Below, in pieces: positions 11,167 through 21,204 of a stretch of DNA of 64,000 nucleotides. The first letter of the stretch is position 1, and each line of letters opens with the position of its first letter. The stretch comes from Hexactinellida sp. DTS-2022. Its lineage: Eukaryota; Porifera; Hexactinellida. Under the pieces are notes generated by a model that saw only the letters and a program-made list of their open reading frames with translations, did not search any database and was not told the DNA's origin. The position numbers and the translations under genes are program-made. The stretch spans positions 2,108,001 through 2,172,000 of the forward strand of contig JAPNXP010000013.1 in assembly GCA_028753945.1 (NCBI GenBank), given 5' to 3'.

Positions 11167-11556
11167 CTGATTGCGGGTCGGGATCGCGTGTTCTTGACCA
11201 GTATATTGAGGTGAAAGTTGAACTGGGAAGAGAAAAGTTTCAATGCTGCAGCTCCCATCTTGTTTTGTTCATCGCGCTGACGTTTGTAGACAGCCCCGCT
11301 CCGCCGGTCGCGACCTTTTGATTTATATACTAAACGTATTACTGAATTATTCAAAAAATATTACTGTATCGGCTATCGGGTGACAACTGTAATCGTTAAG
11401 AAAGAACCTGAAAAATTAACTTGAAATGGTTCAAAGAAATATTTATTAGCATGTAATTCGTGCAATTGTGAGAAAAAAATGATAAACAAATGTAAAAATG
11501 CCGCCCCTAAAGCGTGCCGCTGGGGGAACGTGCCCCCATCGCCCTACCTAGTTACG

Positions 11557-14500
11557 CTATTGCCCGAACATAGGTTCATAATGTACTCCATTATGATTAA
11601 TATAGATCAGCGATCCCCAACCTTTTTCAACCGTTGACCCCCGATAATCATTCTATGGACCCCCTCCCATTGACCGTAATACTTCTTGTAGACCCCCTAC
11701 AGCCATCCGTGGATCCCAGGTTGGGAACTGATATAGATAGAGCCTTCATTATTTCCTGGGGGAGATTCCAAAGTATCAACTAGTTTAACCCCTCTACCAG
11801 GGTTGGGTTCAATTACAATTAATTACGTTTTTGAAATAATTGTAATTGTAATTGAAAAACACAAATCCCTATAATTGTAATTGTAATTGTAATTGAAATA
11901 CACAAATCCCTATAAATTGTAATTGTTATTAAAATGCACCTACCCATTTTGGAAATTTTGATTGTAATAATTTGTTCTAAAAAGCAGACCGAAAAATTGT
12001 CGATTACACGTTTTCTAGTGTTATTTATTAATAAAATTATTAGACACCAGTATGGCTTGGCTTGAAATTTTTGCTAGACTTCTAGTAAGGCGATGATTTT
12101 ACATGAATAAATGGCATCACTTTGTAATCATGAGGGTTTATACGTAAATATTGAGCGTTCAGCCATCTACCTATTCATAGGTTTGGGTTCGATTGTAATT
12201 GTAATTAATTTACTTTTTTGACATAATTATAATTGTGATTGTAACTGTAATTGTAAAACACAAATACCTTATTATAGGAAATTAACGCGCCATGTAATTA
12301 ACGCGAAGGAAATTAACGCTCCATGAAATTAACGCGAATTGAAGCTGAACATTTTCAAATACATGAAATTAACGCGAATAAATTTTATAAAAAAAATTCA
12401 GGATTATTAATCTCCTGATTTAATACCATTATTGTGCCCAAATGGCTTCAAATCTACTTGATAGACATGGTATATCCTTTCAAATTAGTTGCACTTCTGA
12501 AAATATGTAGCTCGGGAGTTTGTCCATCCTTTGTATAATTTTGCTAAATAGCAGGAAATTAAGGTCATGGAAATTAACGCTCCATGAAATTAACGCGATT
12601 TGGAGAAATTCGCGTTAATTTCATGGCGCGTTAATTTCCTATAATAAGGTAAGTATAATTGTAATTGGAAAACACAAATCCTTATAATTGTAATTGTAGT
12701 TGAAAATTATAATTGAACCCAACCCTGCCTCTACCTGAGAACAGTGGCGGCGCTAGCACATCAAAAGAGGGGGTGCAACTGGAGGTGCTGTTGCATTTCA
12801 GGGGGTGCAATCATTTGTCCAGTTACAACCGCCCAGAATGTTTGAATGATTATTGTGTCATGTTATAACGGTGGTCTTTTATAGAAAGTAGCTATTACTT
12901 TAAGTTGCTACTCAAATTTATTATTCGGAAACTAAACATATTAGCAATATGGCGATCATACGTAGATCAGTGGCGGATCCAAGGGGAGGCGGGCATATGC
13001 CCCCCCACTGCCCCCTTCCTCTATTGCCCAACGGTAGGATCTTAGTTCGGCGAGATACCAAAACAACAAATGCGGTAGGCTTATTTGCCTTTTCATTAAG
13101 AATTACAGCAGAAGCTCGTTAATACAAACACGTTAAATGAGAATTTCGGGATAACAGGAACAAATGGCTTCACAAAATCAGGTTCCTAGATTTGCTATTC
13201 AATGGGTAATACTCCTGTTATGTAGATCTCTAAAATTGAGATATTAGAATTCCAGAAGCTACTTATCTTTAGCTAGTTGTGTAGCTATTGTATCGTGTTT
13301 AGTTGGCAACATCCTCATCACAAGATCCGTGCCCACCCAGACCTGAAAGTTCAGTTTCGCATATGGCACCAATTATATACCTTTAGTCAGGGCCGGATTT
13401 ACCATTATGCTAAGTAGGCTATAGCATTCGGTCCACTACAAGACCAATGTCAGGACACTAAAGGACCAATGGGCCACTACAGGACCAATGCCGATCATGT
13501 TCGGGCCACTTGTGTGGTTCATCCTTCAGGCCACTCAAGGGTAAATCCTGTCCTGCCTTTAGTATAATTACAGATAGATCTAACTCTCTCACTATACATC
13601 ATTGTATTTACATTTTGAAATAAATAAGATTTAGTATGTTGAATTTTAGTTAGGGATTTGAAGATACAGCCCCCCTGAAATAGTCTCTGTTCACCCCTCA
13701 GATTTGTTTCTCGAACCGTCTCTGACGTAGATATCAAAGTACAAAGTGCTAAATTTGACTAGTCATTCATGCTAATTCTTATATACGAATTGAAGTGGGG
13801 TAGTTCATAACTGCCAACAGTACAGGGATTTAACCATTTTGGCTGATCTGTAAAGCATACAGGGATTTATTCCATTTGTATTGGGATTTTTTATTTACTA
13901 ATTATGAGTTAATATTATTGCCTAAAATATCTACAGTGATGATAGTATACTCTGCCATGCATTCTGCATTTACCACATAAAGACACAACTTGGTTTATAT
14001 ATCTATTCAAGCGTTTACGGAATCCCTATACAGTATATATTTCATTGCTTTACCTTTCCAAAGTAATAATTTTGATATGTCTTTCATGTGTCCCTGATTT
14101 ATAATTCCCGGGACGAGCGAGCTTAGCGAGCGAGAAATCTTTGGGAGGCGTACACGGATTTTTGGACAATGTACAGGGGAAAATTTGAGCCCTATGAGGG
14201 ATATGACTCAAATAGGTTGGCAGGTTTGCTAGTTATGCTATTCAACTTGAATACAATAAATTCTAAACACATCTTGAATTCTCTGAGCACCCCCATTGGG
14301 GGTGCTGACAGAATCTCAGGAGGTGCCGTAGCACCCCCTAGCACCCCTTGGCGCCGCCCCTGCCTGAGAATACCATCCACTTGTTTCCCATGTCTGATCT
14401 CAATACCCAAATATCCGTCTGTAGTAATAAGGTCGTAGCAAATAACTCCACATCAGTAACCCACGTAGAATTCTTCATATTTGATTTCACTACATGGTCC

Positions 14501-15054
14501 GCCACATTACGATAGTTAATAACACTCTTCGGAAATTTATTGGCAATAAACATATTGCATGCTTCTTTCAGCTTACCAACCATATTCTCTACAACTTTCA
14601 ACCGTGCTAAATTAAAACCAGGGGTTTATCCAGGAGCGCACCATACGCCTAAAGGCGTATAAATTGGGATATGTTTGCGTTTAGGAGCGCGAAAACTGCC
14701 GAAAGTCTCCATTGAGTAATACAAAACTAACCTTTTAGGCGTACATAATTCATACTCTAGTGACCTTAGGACAGTTAGGAGTGTTCAATTCTAAACCTGT
14801 ATAATACTCTGATTAAAACTATCAATTTTTCCAGTCAACCAGTATGATAATGATGCAAATAAACAATTTACATCTCCAGGAATTCGCAAACACTTCGAAG
14901 GAACACATTCTTTTAAATTAGAATTCGCTGGGATATTATCTCTTATGGAATTTGTAGAATCCGACAACTGTATATGTAAATCTTCACATAACTTCTTCTG
15001 TCCCCGATATATAAGTGGTTGGAATGCCGGTAACTTACATTCCATGGTAGCCAT
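11557..15054 (-). CDS. OTU-family cysteine protease reading frame, interrupted by four hAT insertions
   Basis: OTU proteases remove ubiquitin or act on viral/transposon polyproteins using a Cys-His pair. Starting at ATG 15054 (context AAAATGG) the minus strand reads GDVNCLFASLSYWLTG, the OTU Cys motif D-G-N-C with G changed to V. After removal of the insertion at 14619-14811 it continues with KLKEACNMFIANKFP and a DVELFATTLLLQTDIWV block. After removal of 12742-14362, 11799-12727 and 11608-11730 it continues in the same frame to INHNGVHYEPMFG and stop TAG at 11557-11559, where H in HYE is the expected catalytic His. Every insertion leaves an 8-bp duplication and each removal keeps the frame open, giving a small protein of about 200 residues. 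It could belong to a large transposon or be a host gene; I favour transposon origin given the setting. As it stands it is probably inactive unless the insertions are spliced out. Confidence 0.75.
11608..11730. mobile_element. hAT MITE, TSD ATATAGAT (OTU insertion 1)
   Basis: Left end CAGCGATCCCCAACCTTTTT and right end CCCAGGTTGGGAACTG are inverted repeats; ATATAGAT is duplicated exactly at 11600-11607 and 11731-11738. The 123-bp element has GACCCCC tracts in the middle. It separates the codons just before the terminal INHNGVHYE block of the OTU frame. Confidence 0.92.
11799..12727. mobile_element. hAT element with ATTGTAATTG-rich arms, TSD CCTCTACC (OTU insertion 2)
   Basis: The ends read (C)AGGGTTGGGTTCAATTACAA and its inverse TTGAACCCAACCCTG, with CCTCTACC at 11791-11798 and 12728-12735 if one C of the left end has been lost. 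Both arms are long runs of TAATTGTAATTG. It contains the nested TA-flanked element 12267-12649. Confidence 0.85.
12267..12649. mobile_element. TA-flanked palindromic-end MITE with GAAATTAACGCG repeats
   Basis: The ends CCTTATTATAGGAAATTAAC and its exact inverse extend as inverted repeats of about 28 bp, with TA on both sides (12265-12266, 12650-12651). The motif GGAAATTAACGCG or its inverse occurs at least six times near the two ends, like subterminal transposase binding sites. The length is 383 bp and there is no coding. TA duplication suggests Tc1/mariner-like mobilisation. Confidence 0.8.
12968..13724. mobile_element. hAT element nested at second level, TSD ACGTAGAT
   Basis: Left end CAGTGGCGGATCCAAGGGG; right end, inverted, CAGAGACGGTTCGAGAAAC. 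The 8 bp ACGTAGAT is repeated exactly at 12960-12967 and 13725-13732. The interior has no coding that I recognise. Confidence 0.88.
13388..13555. mobile_element. hAT MITE nested at third level, TSD CCTTTAGT
   Basis: It starts CAGGGCCGGATTTACC and ends GGTAAATCCTGTCCTG; CCTTTAGT is repeated exactly at 13380-13387 and 13556-13563. The 168-bp interior repeats GGACCAATG-like units. Confidence 0.9.
14619..14811. mobile_element. hAT MITE, TSD ATTAAAAC (OTU insertion 4)
   Basis: Left end CAGGGGTTTATCCAGGAGCG and inverted right end CAGAGTATTATACAGG are weakly similar, but the 8-bp ATTAAAAC is exact at 14611-14618 and 14812-14819. Removing the element plus one copy of the duplication joins the two halves of the OTU frame without a shift. 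Several TACGCCTAAA/TTTAGGCGTA inverse units lie inside. Confidence 0.82.
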
Positions 15055-15064
15055 TTTACTAATC

Positions 15065-15390
15065 TAAATCACTAATTATTTTAACTTCACTTGCACGCAA
15101 ATACCATCACAAACTGTAGAAACATCGACTGGATTTTCTTCACAAATAGCAGCTACCTCCCTGTTTGTTGAAGGTTTACTTAAATTTTCTACATTAAAAC
15201 TTTTACTAGACTTGAAATTTGTAAATATCGTACTAACTTTATCAACAGCTGGTTTAGTATAAATAAATTTACTTCTAGTCCACTCCTTTTTGCACTCCTT
15301 TCATTCTCCACGCGTAATGAGGGGAAATGGAGGTGTTGTTTCACAGACATGAATCTCGATAATTTTAGTATATTCGGATTCAGCACTATC
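15065..15390 (-). CDS. Small unidentified reading frame upstream of the OTU frame
   Basis: The minus strand has an open stretch of about 70 codons, containing KFIYTKPAVDKVSTIFTNFK and then REVAAICEENPVDVSTVCDG, that ends with TAA about 20 bp before the OTU start codon. It shares orientation with the OTU frame and may be the preceding exon or an upstream ORF of the same unit. I do not recognise the protein. A frameshift near 15290 separates it from a further upstream stretch with KIIEIHVCETTPPFPL. Confidence 0.4.
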
Positions 15391-15929
15391 TAAAACCCAG
15401 AAAATCTAATTTTCGAAGTTGAAATACGTACTTCAATATTATGTAATTTTGAGGAAGAATCCATGACGTAAAATTCATCAAAAATGGAATATTGTGGTTA
15501 CTCAAGAGTTTATTTGATATTCACACAAGTCATACTATTTTTATTACATGGATACTGATACCTAACTATGGCATTTCCATCATAGGTATTCAAACTAAAT
15601 ATAACAGTTAATCAATAACATTTTCTAATATTATTAAGCCAAAATTTTACATTTCCTCTCGATGAATTTGTTAGTGATCGGACACAAATTAATCCGGCAC
15701 TATAGTTACAAGACTTATAGTATTCGGTCGTGGGCAGATGTTTTGAAGATTAAATCTTGTAGCTTATCAATTTAGCTTGATTTAGGGTAATTTTCAGCAT
15801 CCCAAAACTTCACATAAAAATATTCTATTGCATATGACATTGTCCACTCATCAAATATTTGAAAAATCTAGATTATAATATTTTTTCTTTTTTAAATAAA
15901 TAGATTATAATGAACAATAAGGATGCTTT
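15391..15929. other. No recognisable gene between OTU unit and MULE-C
   Basis: AT-rich spacer. No element ends or frames were supported. Confidence 0.4.
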
Positions 15930-16234
15930 TGAACGATTGTCGTTCAACTTGTACCTATTACAACTTGTACTACATACTAACTCGTCCCAAATACCAACTC
16001 GTCCCAAACACCAAATAGTTTCTAATTTACAAGGTTATTTTTGAAAGTGTAACTATGTACAATAGAACAAGAAGTTTGGAAGGACATAACACCTTCAAAA
16101 TCAACAAATTTGTGTCATTTATTAATTCCATTGATACCTCAAAAACATTGAAACCCCATAACCACTGTCATGACATGCAAGTACTGCCTTAAATGCCAAC
16201 TTTCGTATGAATATAATATATTTTTTGTATTTCA

Positions 16235-18804
16235 GAACTATGCATCGAGTGTGACCAAGTTGTGAGGCCAAGGCAACAGGGTTTACAATGTGAACCTTGT
16301 GGAGGTTGGTTTCATCGCGTATGTGGAACGGGGGTTTCTCAAGAAACATATAGGGAAGCAGTTCAAAACGAATAATCCATAAACTGGCGCTGTATATCTT
16401 GTCGCAGTCAAGATCCCGATCCAGAAACTGATCAAATTACATTAGATACTCTAAACAACAACAGCACAATTTTTCCTTCCAGTTTTGGTTAGTATACCAA
16501 TTCAATCTCCGCCTATCTCAATATCCCCACCACTATCTAATTATGAAAGTATCATATACTCATCCTCCCACCAATCCATACATACTGAGGGAACATTAGA
16601 TATACCCGTTTCAGGTGTAAACTCCTCTGGTAGCTCATTCGATATGGGAATAATTCAAACTTCTATAAATTCCTATGAAGACTCTCTGGATGATGATAAT
16701 CCTGTGAATGCTCATCATTCAGAAATCCCAGGGATTGACTATCAAATATTAAGTACCGGAAGTCAAAGAGGAAATCCCGCATTATTCGATAGTAGGGGAT
16801 TCAGTTATACTATGAAGGTTAGGGGGAAAATTGTCACAAGATGGACTTGTACCAAAAGACCCAACTGAGCTACTGTATCTCAATTAGGCAATAGATTCAT
16901 ACCTGGTGAGTATAGCTATATATAACATTAAAATGTAATCTCAATCATTATTTTAATTAGTATCTTTTAAAATCTATATAGGTCCAATATCGCATTCTCA
17001 TCCGACCTCTCCCGGTATTTTAGTCAGCACTAAAATTCGCGTAGATATTAAAAATAAGCCAGTTCCCAGATATTTACTCCTGCACAGGCAATTGTTAATG
17101 ATGTTCTTATAGACCAAGTATACCCAAACATGCCGTTAGAATCTCTGCGAAACCTATAGCTTTAGCTCGAGCACCTGATCGACACCGTCATCTGCTTCGC
17201 CCTAAGAACCCGAAAATTAATAATTTTACTCTTTCCATGAACATTTACCAAATGGGTTCTTACAGCGAGATATTGTAGCAGATGATTGCAGACATTTAAT
17301 ATTTGCAACTGGATATATGCTTGATCTACTCACACGTGCTAAGTGTTGGTATCTTGGTCCAACTTTTAAGGTAGTCAAACAACCGTTTTTTCAGTTGTTT
17401 TCAATTCATGCTTTCATAAGGCATGGTCCGGCATGCAAACAATTTCCACTTGTATTCGTTCTCATGTCACGTAGTAGAACTAGTGATTATAATTTGGTTT
17501 AAATCAAGTTTGCGATATTTTACCCAACACCCCAGTGGTCACACGAATGGTACTGGATTTCGAACAAGCGTTGTGGGTTTTAATTCCATCTATTTTCCCA
17601 GAATTATGTTTAAAGGGTTGCGTATGCCAGTAGGGTACTGGCTGTTTGGAGGAAAATACAAGAAACTGGACTTGTGCTTGCCTACATGCAAATCCAATTG
17701 TTATTTAGAATTATTTTTTTGGAAAGTTTATTTAATAGTCGCTAGCACCACACTTTTAGAGAAGATGATCCAACTCGTAAATACCTTAAGACGATTGATG
17801 GCGCTGCCGTATTTGCCATCTGAACATATAGTTGCAATGTTTAGGCGACTGCGTCAAAAAGCTGAAACTCACTCACTAATGTCACTAACCAACTATATCA
17901 GTGGCGGCGGAAGCATTTCGATGTTGGTGCGAGCACTCTTCATTTAGGCCCAAATTTTCTTTAAACACTATGTAATTTAAATTAATTTTCTTTTAATAAG
18001 TCAATGCAATATATTTCAAATTTTGTAATACAGATTTTGTAATTCAGATTTTGTAATTCAGATTTTGGAATACACGAAACACACATTAAGAAATCTAAGC
18101 AGGTTTAAATAATTACTTATATATTCATGATCAATACAATTAGAAATTCGCAAACAATTGTGACCTGTAACTCTTCTATGCGATAAATTCATTTAAAACT
18201 TTCTAATGTGCCAAAATCATTTGTAAACAAAAAATAGCCCCAAATAATAGCTGCATAAGTTACTATTAATATAGTAATTACAGAATTTACAGTATATTCC
18301 GCTTAATAGGATCACATTCGGGAGTCTGGTTCAGGCCATTTTGTGCCAATTAAGCGGAATAAAGTTGTTGGCCCGATTAAACGTAGTAATTCAACATCTT
18401 TACATGTTTCTATTTCTAGCCAAGTGACCCGATTAGTCAGGTTGATCCGATTAACCAGTTGCTCTTTTAAGCGTAGTCTACGTATCTATTTAACCCAAAT
18501 AGAATATCTGAATATTGTGATCACTGATGTTATAAATGCAGTTGATGCCCTTAAAATAGTTAGGCCCAAATTTTCTGAGAAAATATAGGTGCTCGCAGTG
18601 CTTGCGCCGCCTATGAACTATATATATAACACATGGTTTGCTTACAGCATTTGGACGCCAAATTCTTGGATTGTTTATAATCAATTAATCAGAACAAATA
18701 ATGATGTTATAGGGTGGCACTCCAAACTAAACAGAGCTGCTGCTAGGAATATCTTATTAAAATTATTTGAATTATTACGAATGAAATTCAAACAGGAAAT
18801 ATAA
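16235..18804 (+). pseudogene. MULE transposase relic with PHD-like finger and FLYWCH domain
   Basis: An exon after a TTTTTGTATTTCAG acceptor encodes CIECDQVV...CEPCGGWFHRVCGTG...WRCISC (16237-16400), a C4HC3 pattern like a PHD finger, with one in-frame stop. A FLYWCH-type domain follows at about 16790-17010 (DSRGFSYTMKVRGKIVTRW ... SHSHP). The MULE catalytic region begins at 17320 with LGPTFKVVKQPFFQLFSIH, where the usual DGTF is GPTF. It continues to LRRLMALPYLPSEHIVAMF (17790) and, after the hAT insertion, to IRTNNDVIGWHSKLN (18690-18735), which has I instead of the expected E. Frameshifts and substitutions show it is dead. Domain order matches MULE-B. Confidence 0.75.
17899..18615. mobile_element. 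hAT element in MULE-C transposase, TSD AACTATAT
   Basis: Left end CAGTGGCGGCGGAAGCA, inverted right end CATAGGCGGCGCAAGCA, exact 8-bp AACTATAT at 17891-17898 and 18616-18623. Subterminal TTAGGCCCAAATTTTC occurs on both sides in inverse orientation. Removing it restores the transposase frame. The interior near 18290-18350 contains ATTCCGCTTAATAGG and its near-inverse ATTAAGCGGAAT, perhaps a tiny Tigger-type insertion. Confidence 0.92.
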
Positions 18805-19734
18805 TGAATATATTTATTTATTTATCTCTTTTGACAATAGTTCCACTAGTAAATAAAATTGTACAATGCAAAGCTAGTCGACCTACAAGTCAAACTTGTC
18901 CACGGGGAGAAGTTGACTCGACGCCAGAGCCGCCGTTTTCGGTTGAGTCAATATAGGATCTGAAGTGCTTGGGAAGACTACAGATCAACCCAAATGACAC
19001 TGAGGGATTCCAAAGTATTGCTAGACAGATGTGCCCATCTAGCTAGTTGGACCCACAGAATAGATGTATTGAAGGAATTTCTATGTATTGAAAAGTAATT
19101 CCTCGCATTTATGTACTTCTTATTATACTCACTTATGTACTTCTATTCTAAGCATTTATGTACTTCTATTCTAAGCATTTATATACTTCTTATTCTATAC
19201 ACTTGTTTAATTATTATTTTTAATTGTACGCATTAAGAGCCAGTAATTGGATGTATAAATTGTGAGAGTATTGAGGCAGGTTGACGAAAAAATGGACAAG
19301 TTGGTATTTGGTACAAGATATAATAGGTACGAGTCGACTAAAAAAATAGGTACGGCTCCGACTAAAACATTGTTACGAGTCGACCAAAAGATTTGGTGCA
19401 AGTTAGTTTTTGGGACGAGTTGACTGGTACCTGACGTAAAAGGACAAGTTGGTATTAAGTTGGTATTTAGTACGAGATTAAATAGGTACGGTAGACCAAA
19501 AAAATAGGTACGAGTTGACCAAAAAAATAGATACGAGTCGACCAAAAAACTTGGTACAAGTTGGTTTTGGAACGAGTTGACTGGCCCCCATATATGAACT
19601 CCCAAGTTCCCAACCTTCGATCCGAGCTTCTGATAATGAATTTCTACGATCTTTTCAATTCCAGAATTCTAATTTCATACATTTCGTTGGAAATTTGGCC
19701 AAATTAATCGGATAGAACAACTTTCTCAAACTAA

Positions 19735-20030
19735 AGATTTATCCACCTGGGAAGATTTACCCTTCTATTTCCCTGTCACTGAAATCCCAGCTATTAATCG
19801 ATCTTGTGTTGACAAAACAGTATTTGGGCAGAAATACGAAAACCTCTCTCTCAGTTAACTCTCAAAGGATTGAGAGTTAGACTAGGACCTCTATTAAATC
19901 TAATTAGTCAGATTGCGGAGAAAGAAGATGTTGATAGCAAAACTATTGTTACTTATGGTCTCCAACTTGTATCAAATCAAACTCACGACCAAACCACTTC
20001 GCAATTTTGTAAGGAAATAATATCTAAAGG
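19735..20030 (+). pseudogene. RAG1/Transib-like transposase, N-terminal fragment (copy 2)
   Basis: The plus strand reads LRVRLGPLLNLISQIAEKED then DSKTIVTYGLQLVSNQT up to CKEIISKG. This lines up with the N-terminal part of the longer minus-strand pseudogene at 30381-32500 (MRSRLSSVLDSIKLLSEIEN ... SLALQLLINEEHSSETRKV), and the phrase NLSLS before it matches NLSDISL there. Stops and a frameshift near 19855 show it is broken. It is cut at 20030 by the terminus of a P-like element. Only the region before the catalytic core is present, so the assignment rests on similarity to copy 1. Confidence 0.6.
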
Positions 20031-20599
20031 CATAGCCTACTCTATATGGCCTGACAGTAGATGTACCAGGGATGCACAAGAAGATGGGAAATGTTAATTT
20101 TTTAATGTTTTCTATATTGAACTACTAAGTTCTTTATGCGTCTCTAGGTCGTAAACATAACTCAACCCATGCTATACCGTGAGTAGATTAGCTGTAATGA
20201 GAAGGGTGATTGGATTTTCATAATTTAATAGTAATAATAAACACAAACAGTAGAATTTCTAATATTAATATACAGTAAATAATACACAATTATTTGCTTT
20301 CTTTCCTCTCTCCTCTTTCTCTCTCTGGCAGTGACACACTCTAGCAGTGACACATGACACACTTAACTACATAATAGAAATAAGAATAAACAGAGTGTAC
20401 AAATAATGGTAAATACAAATAAGTAGACACATAATTAAGAGAAATTCTTTAATTTACGCTTTTCTATACTTTTTGAAAGAACCAGCGAGTTATAATTCTT
20501 AACTTTGCTTGCAAGAAAGCAATTCGCTGCGGGAAAGACTAGCTTCGATAAGATGTTCCAACTAAACACACCACAGCAATTACAAGTAGATTTCCAAAT
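20031..20599 (-). mobile_element. Right-hand end of a P-like element, inverted
   Basis: The terminus CATAGCCTACTCTATATGGC followed by CTGACAGTAGATGTACCAGG matches, in inverse, the right end of P-like copy C (56120-56195), and the rest matches copy C 55640-56120 at high identity. It includes the last coding part on the minus strand (LVLSKSIEKRKLKNFS). It stops exactly at TTCCAAAT|CAGTGGCGTA, where a hAT end begins. It appears to be the other half of copy B (26399-27689), see findings. Confidence 0.8.
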
Positions 20600-21204
20600 C
20601 AGTGGCGTATCCAGGGGCGGGCCTGAGGGGCCTAGGCCCGCCCCAGTGGACTCTAGGCCCGCCCTGAGGAACTTGAAAATTTCCAATAATTAAGATGTTG
20701 TTATTGATGCTTTTTGAAACATTCTTTTAATCTTTTAATTGTTGAACTAATTAAAACTTATTATTTGTTCACTATATATAAGTAATTCCCATGGGCGTCC
20801 TAGCCATACAAGCCAGCGAGGAATCCCCGCTAGGGCCCCCTTGGGAGGTCCCTAATTTGGGCTAATAGTTTTATTTGGGCCTACAGTCCGGGCCCTGTGC
20901 GACCGCACAGGGCCCGGACTGTTTGGGGGGCCCGGTGGGCCCCTCTTCCAGTCTATATTTGGCTCAGCCCGTGACCAGGGGCATGGACTTCCAAAATTAT
21001 TTTGTCCCTTAATACACTACTATGAGATTCATTCTTTATTGGTGTGGTTGTTACTTCGTCTACGAACTGGTTTATGAATGGATTAAGTCGAATTGTGAAG
21101 CTACATAAGAATTGTTTATTCATAACAATTAAACTCAATTTCCAAATAGTATATCTAACTTACCTACATATATACGTAAATCAATAAGACGATTTAGTAT
21201 AGTA
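20600..21204. other. hAT end, GC hairpin and unassigned sequence
   Basis: The stretch opens with the hAT end CAGTGGCGTATCCAGGGGCG. At 20883-20922 lies a perfect 18-bp stem, CAGTCCGGGCCCTGTGC with its inverse and a 4-nt loop, followed by GGGGGGCCCGGTGGGCCCC. GC-rich pieces of hAT-like ends dominate 20800-20950. No complete element or gene could be delimited. Confidence 0.5.

Larger units (their letters stand above)
9848..11354 (-). pseudogene. N-terminal coding relic of a hAT (TTF/zf-MYM1-type) transposase, split by a MITE
   Basis: Two minus-strand frames, 11354-11168 and 10182-9848, are separated only by the Harbinger-type MITE at 10186-11166. The first has a basic start with SGAVYKRQRDEQNKMGAAAL, like the basic leader before the TTF finger of hAT transposases. 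The second is acidic (DIERVEDETIDVVPPDPS) and then reads DVGTWPTSIPDALR, which resembles the conserved D-GTWP-IPD-R motif at the start of the TTF domain. When the MITE and one CTG are removed the two parts adjoin, with one frame change. No catalytic domain follows, so this is a fragment. Confidence 0.6.
12742..14362. mobile_element. hAT element, 1.6 kb, TSD CCTGAGAA (OTU insertion 3)
   Basis: Left end CAGTGGCGGCGCTAGCAC and right end CTTGGCGCCGCCCCTG; CCTGAGAA is duplicated exactly at 12734-12741 and 14363-14370. The subterminal sequence has GGGGGTGC on the left and GCACCCCC on the right. No transposase is recognisable. It hosts 12968-13724, which hosts 13388-13555, making a three-level nest. 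Confidence 0.92.
15930..19590 (+). mobile_element. MULE-C, degenerate Mutator-like element
   Basis: The left border region (about 15935-16030) repeats AACTTGTAC and AACTCGTCCCAAA. The right border (19268-19590) is an array of about 22-bp units GGTACGAGTCGACCAAAAAA, ending with AACTTGGTACAAGTTGG and ACGAGTTGACTGG. These are inverse versions of each other, fitting long subterminal repeats of MULEs. The transposase inside is plus strand. I could not find a clean 9-bp target duplication, so outer limits are approximate. Between 18805 and 19265 there is no coding. Confidence 0.6.

Noticed and set aside
12742-14811. Interpreting the OTU interruptions as ordinary introns
   Set aside because: Each has hAT ends and an exact 8-bp duplication; GT/AG signals are at best accidental except possibly one, so insertion is the simpler explanation.
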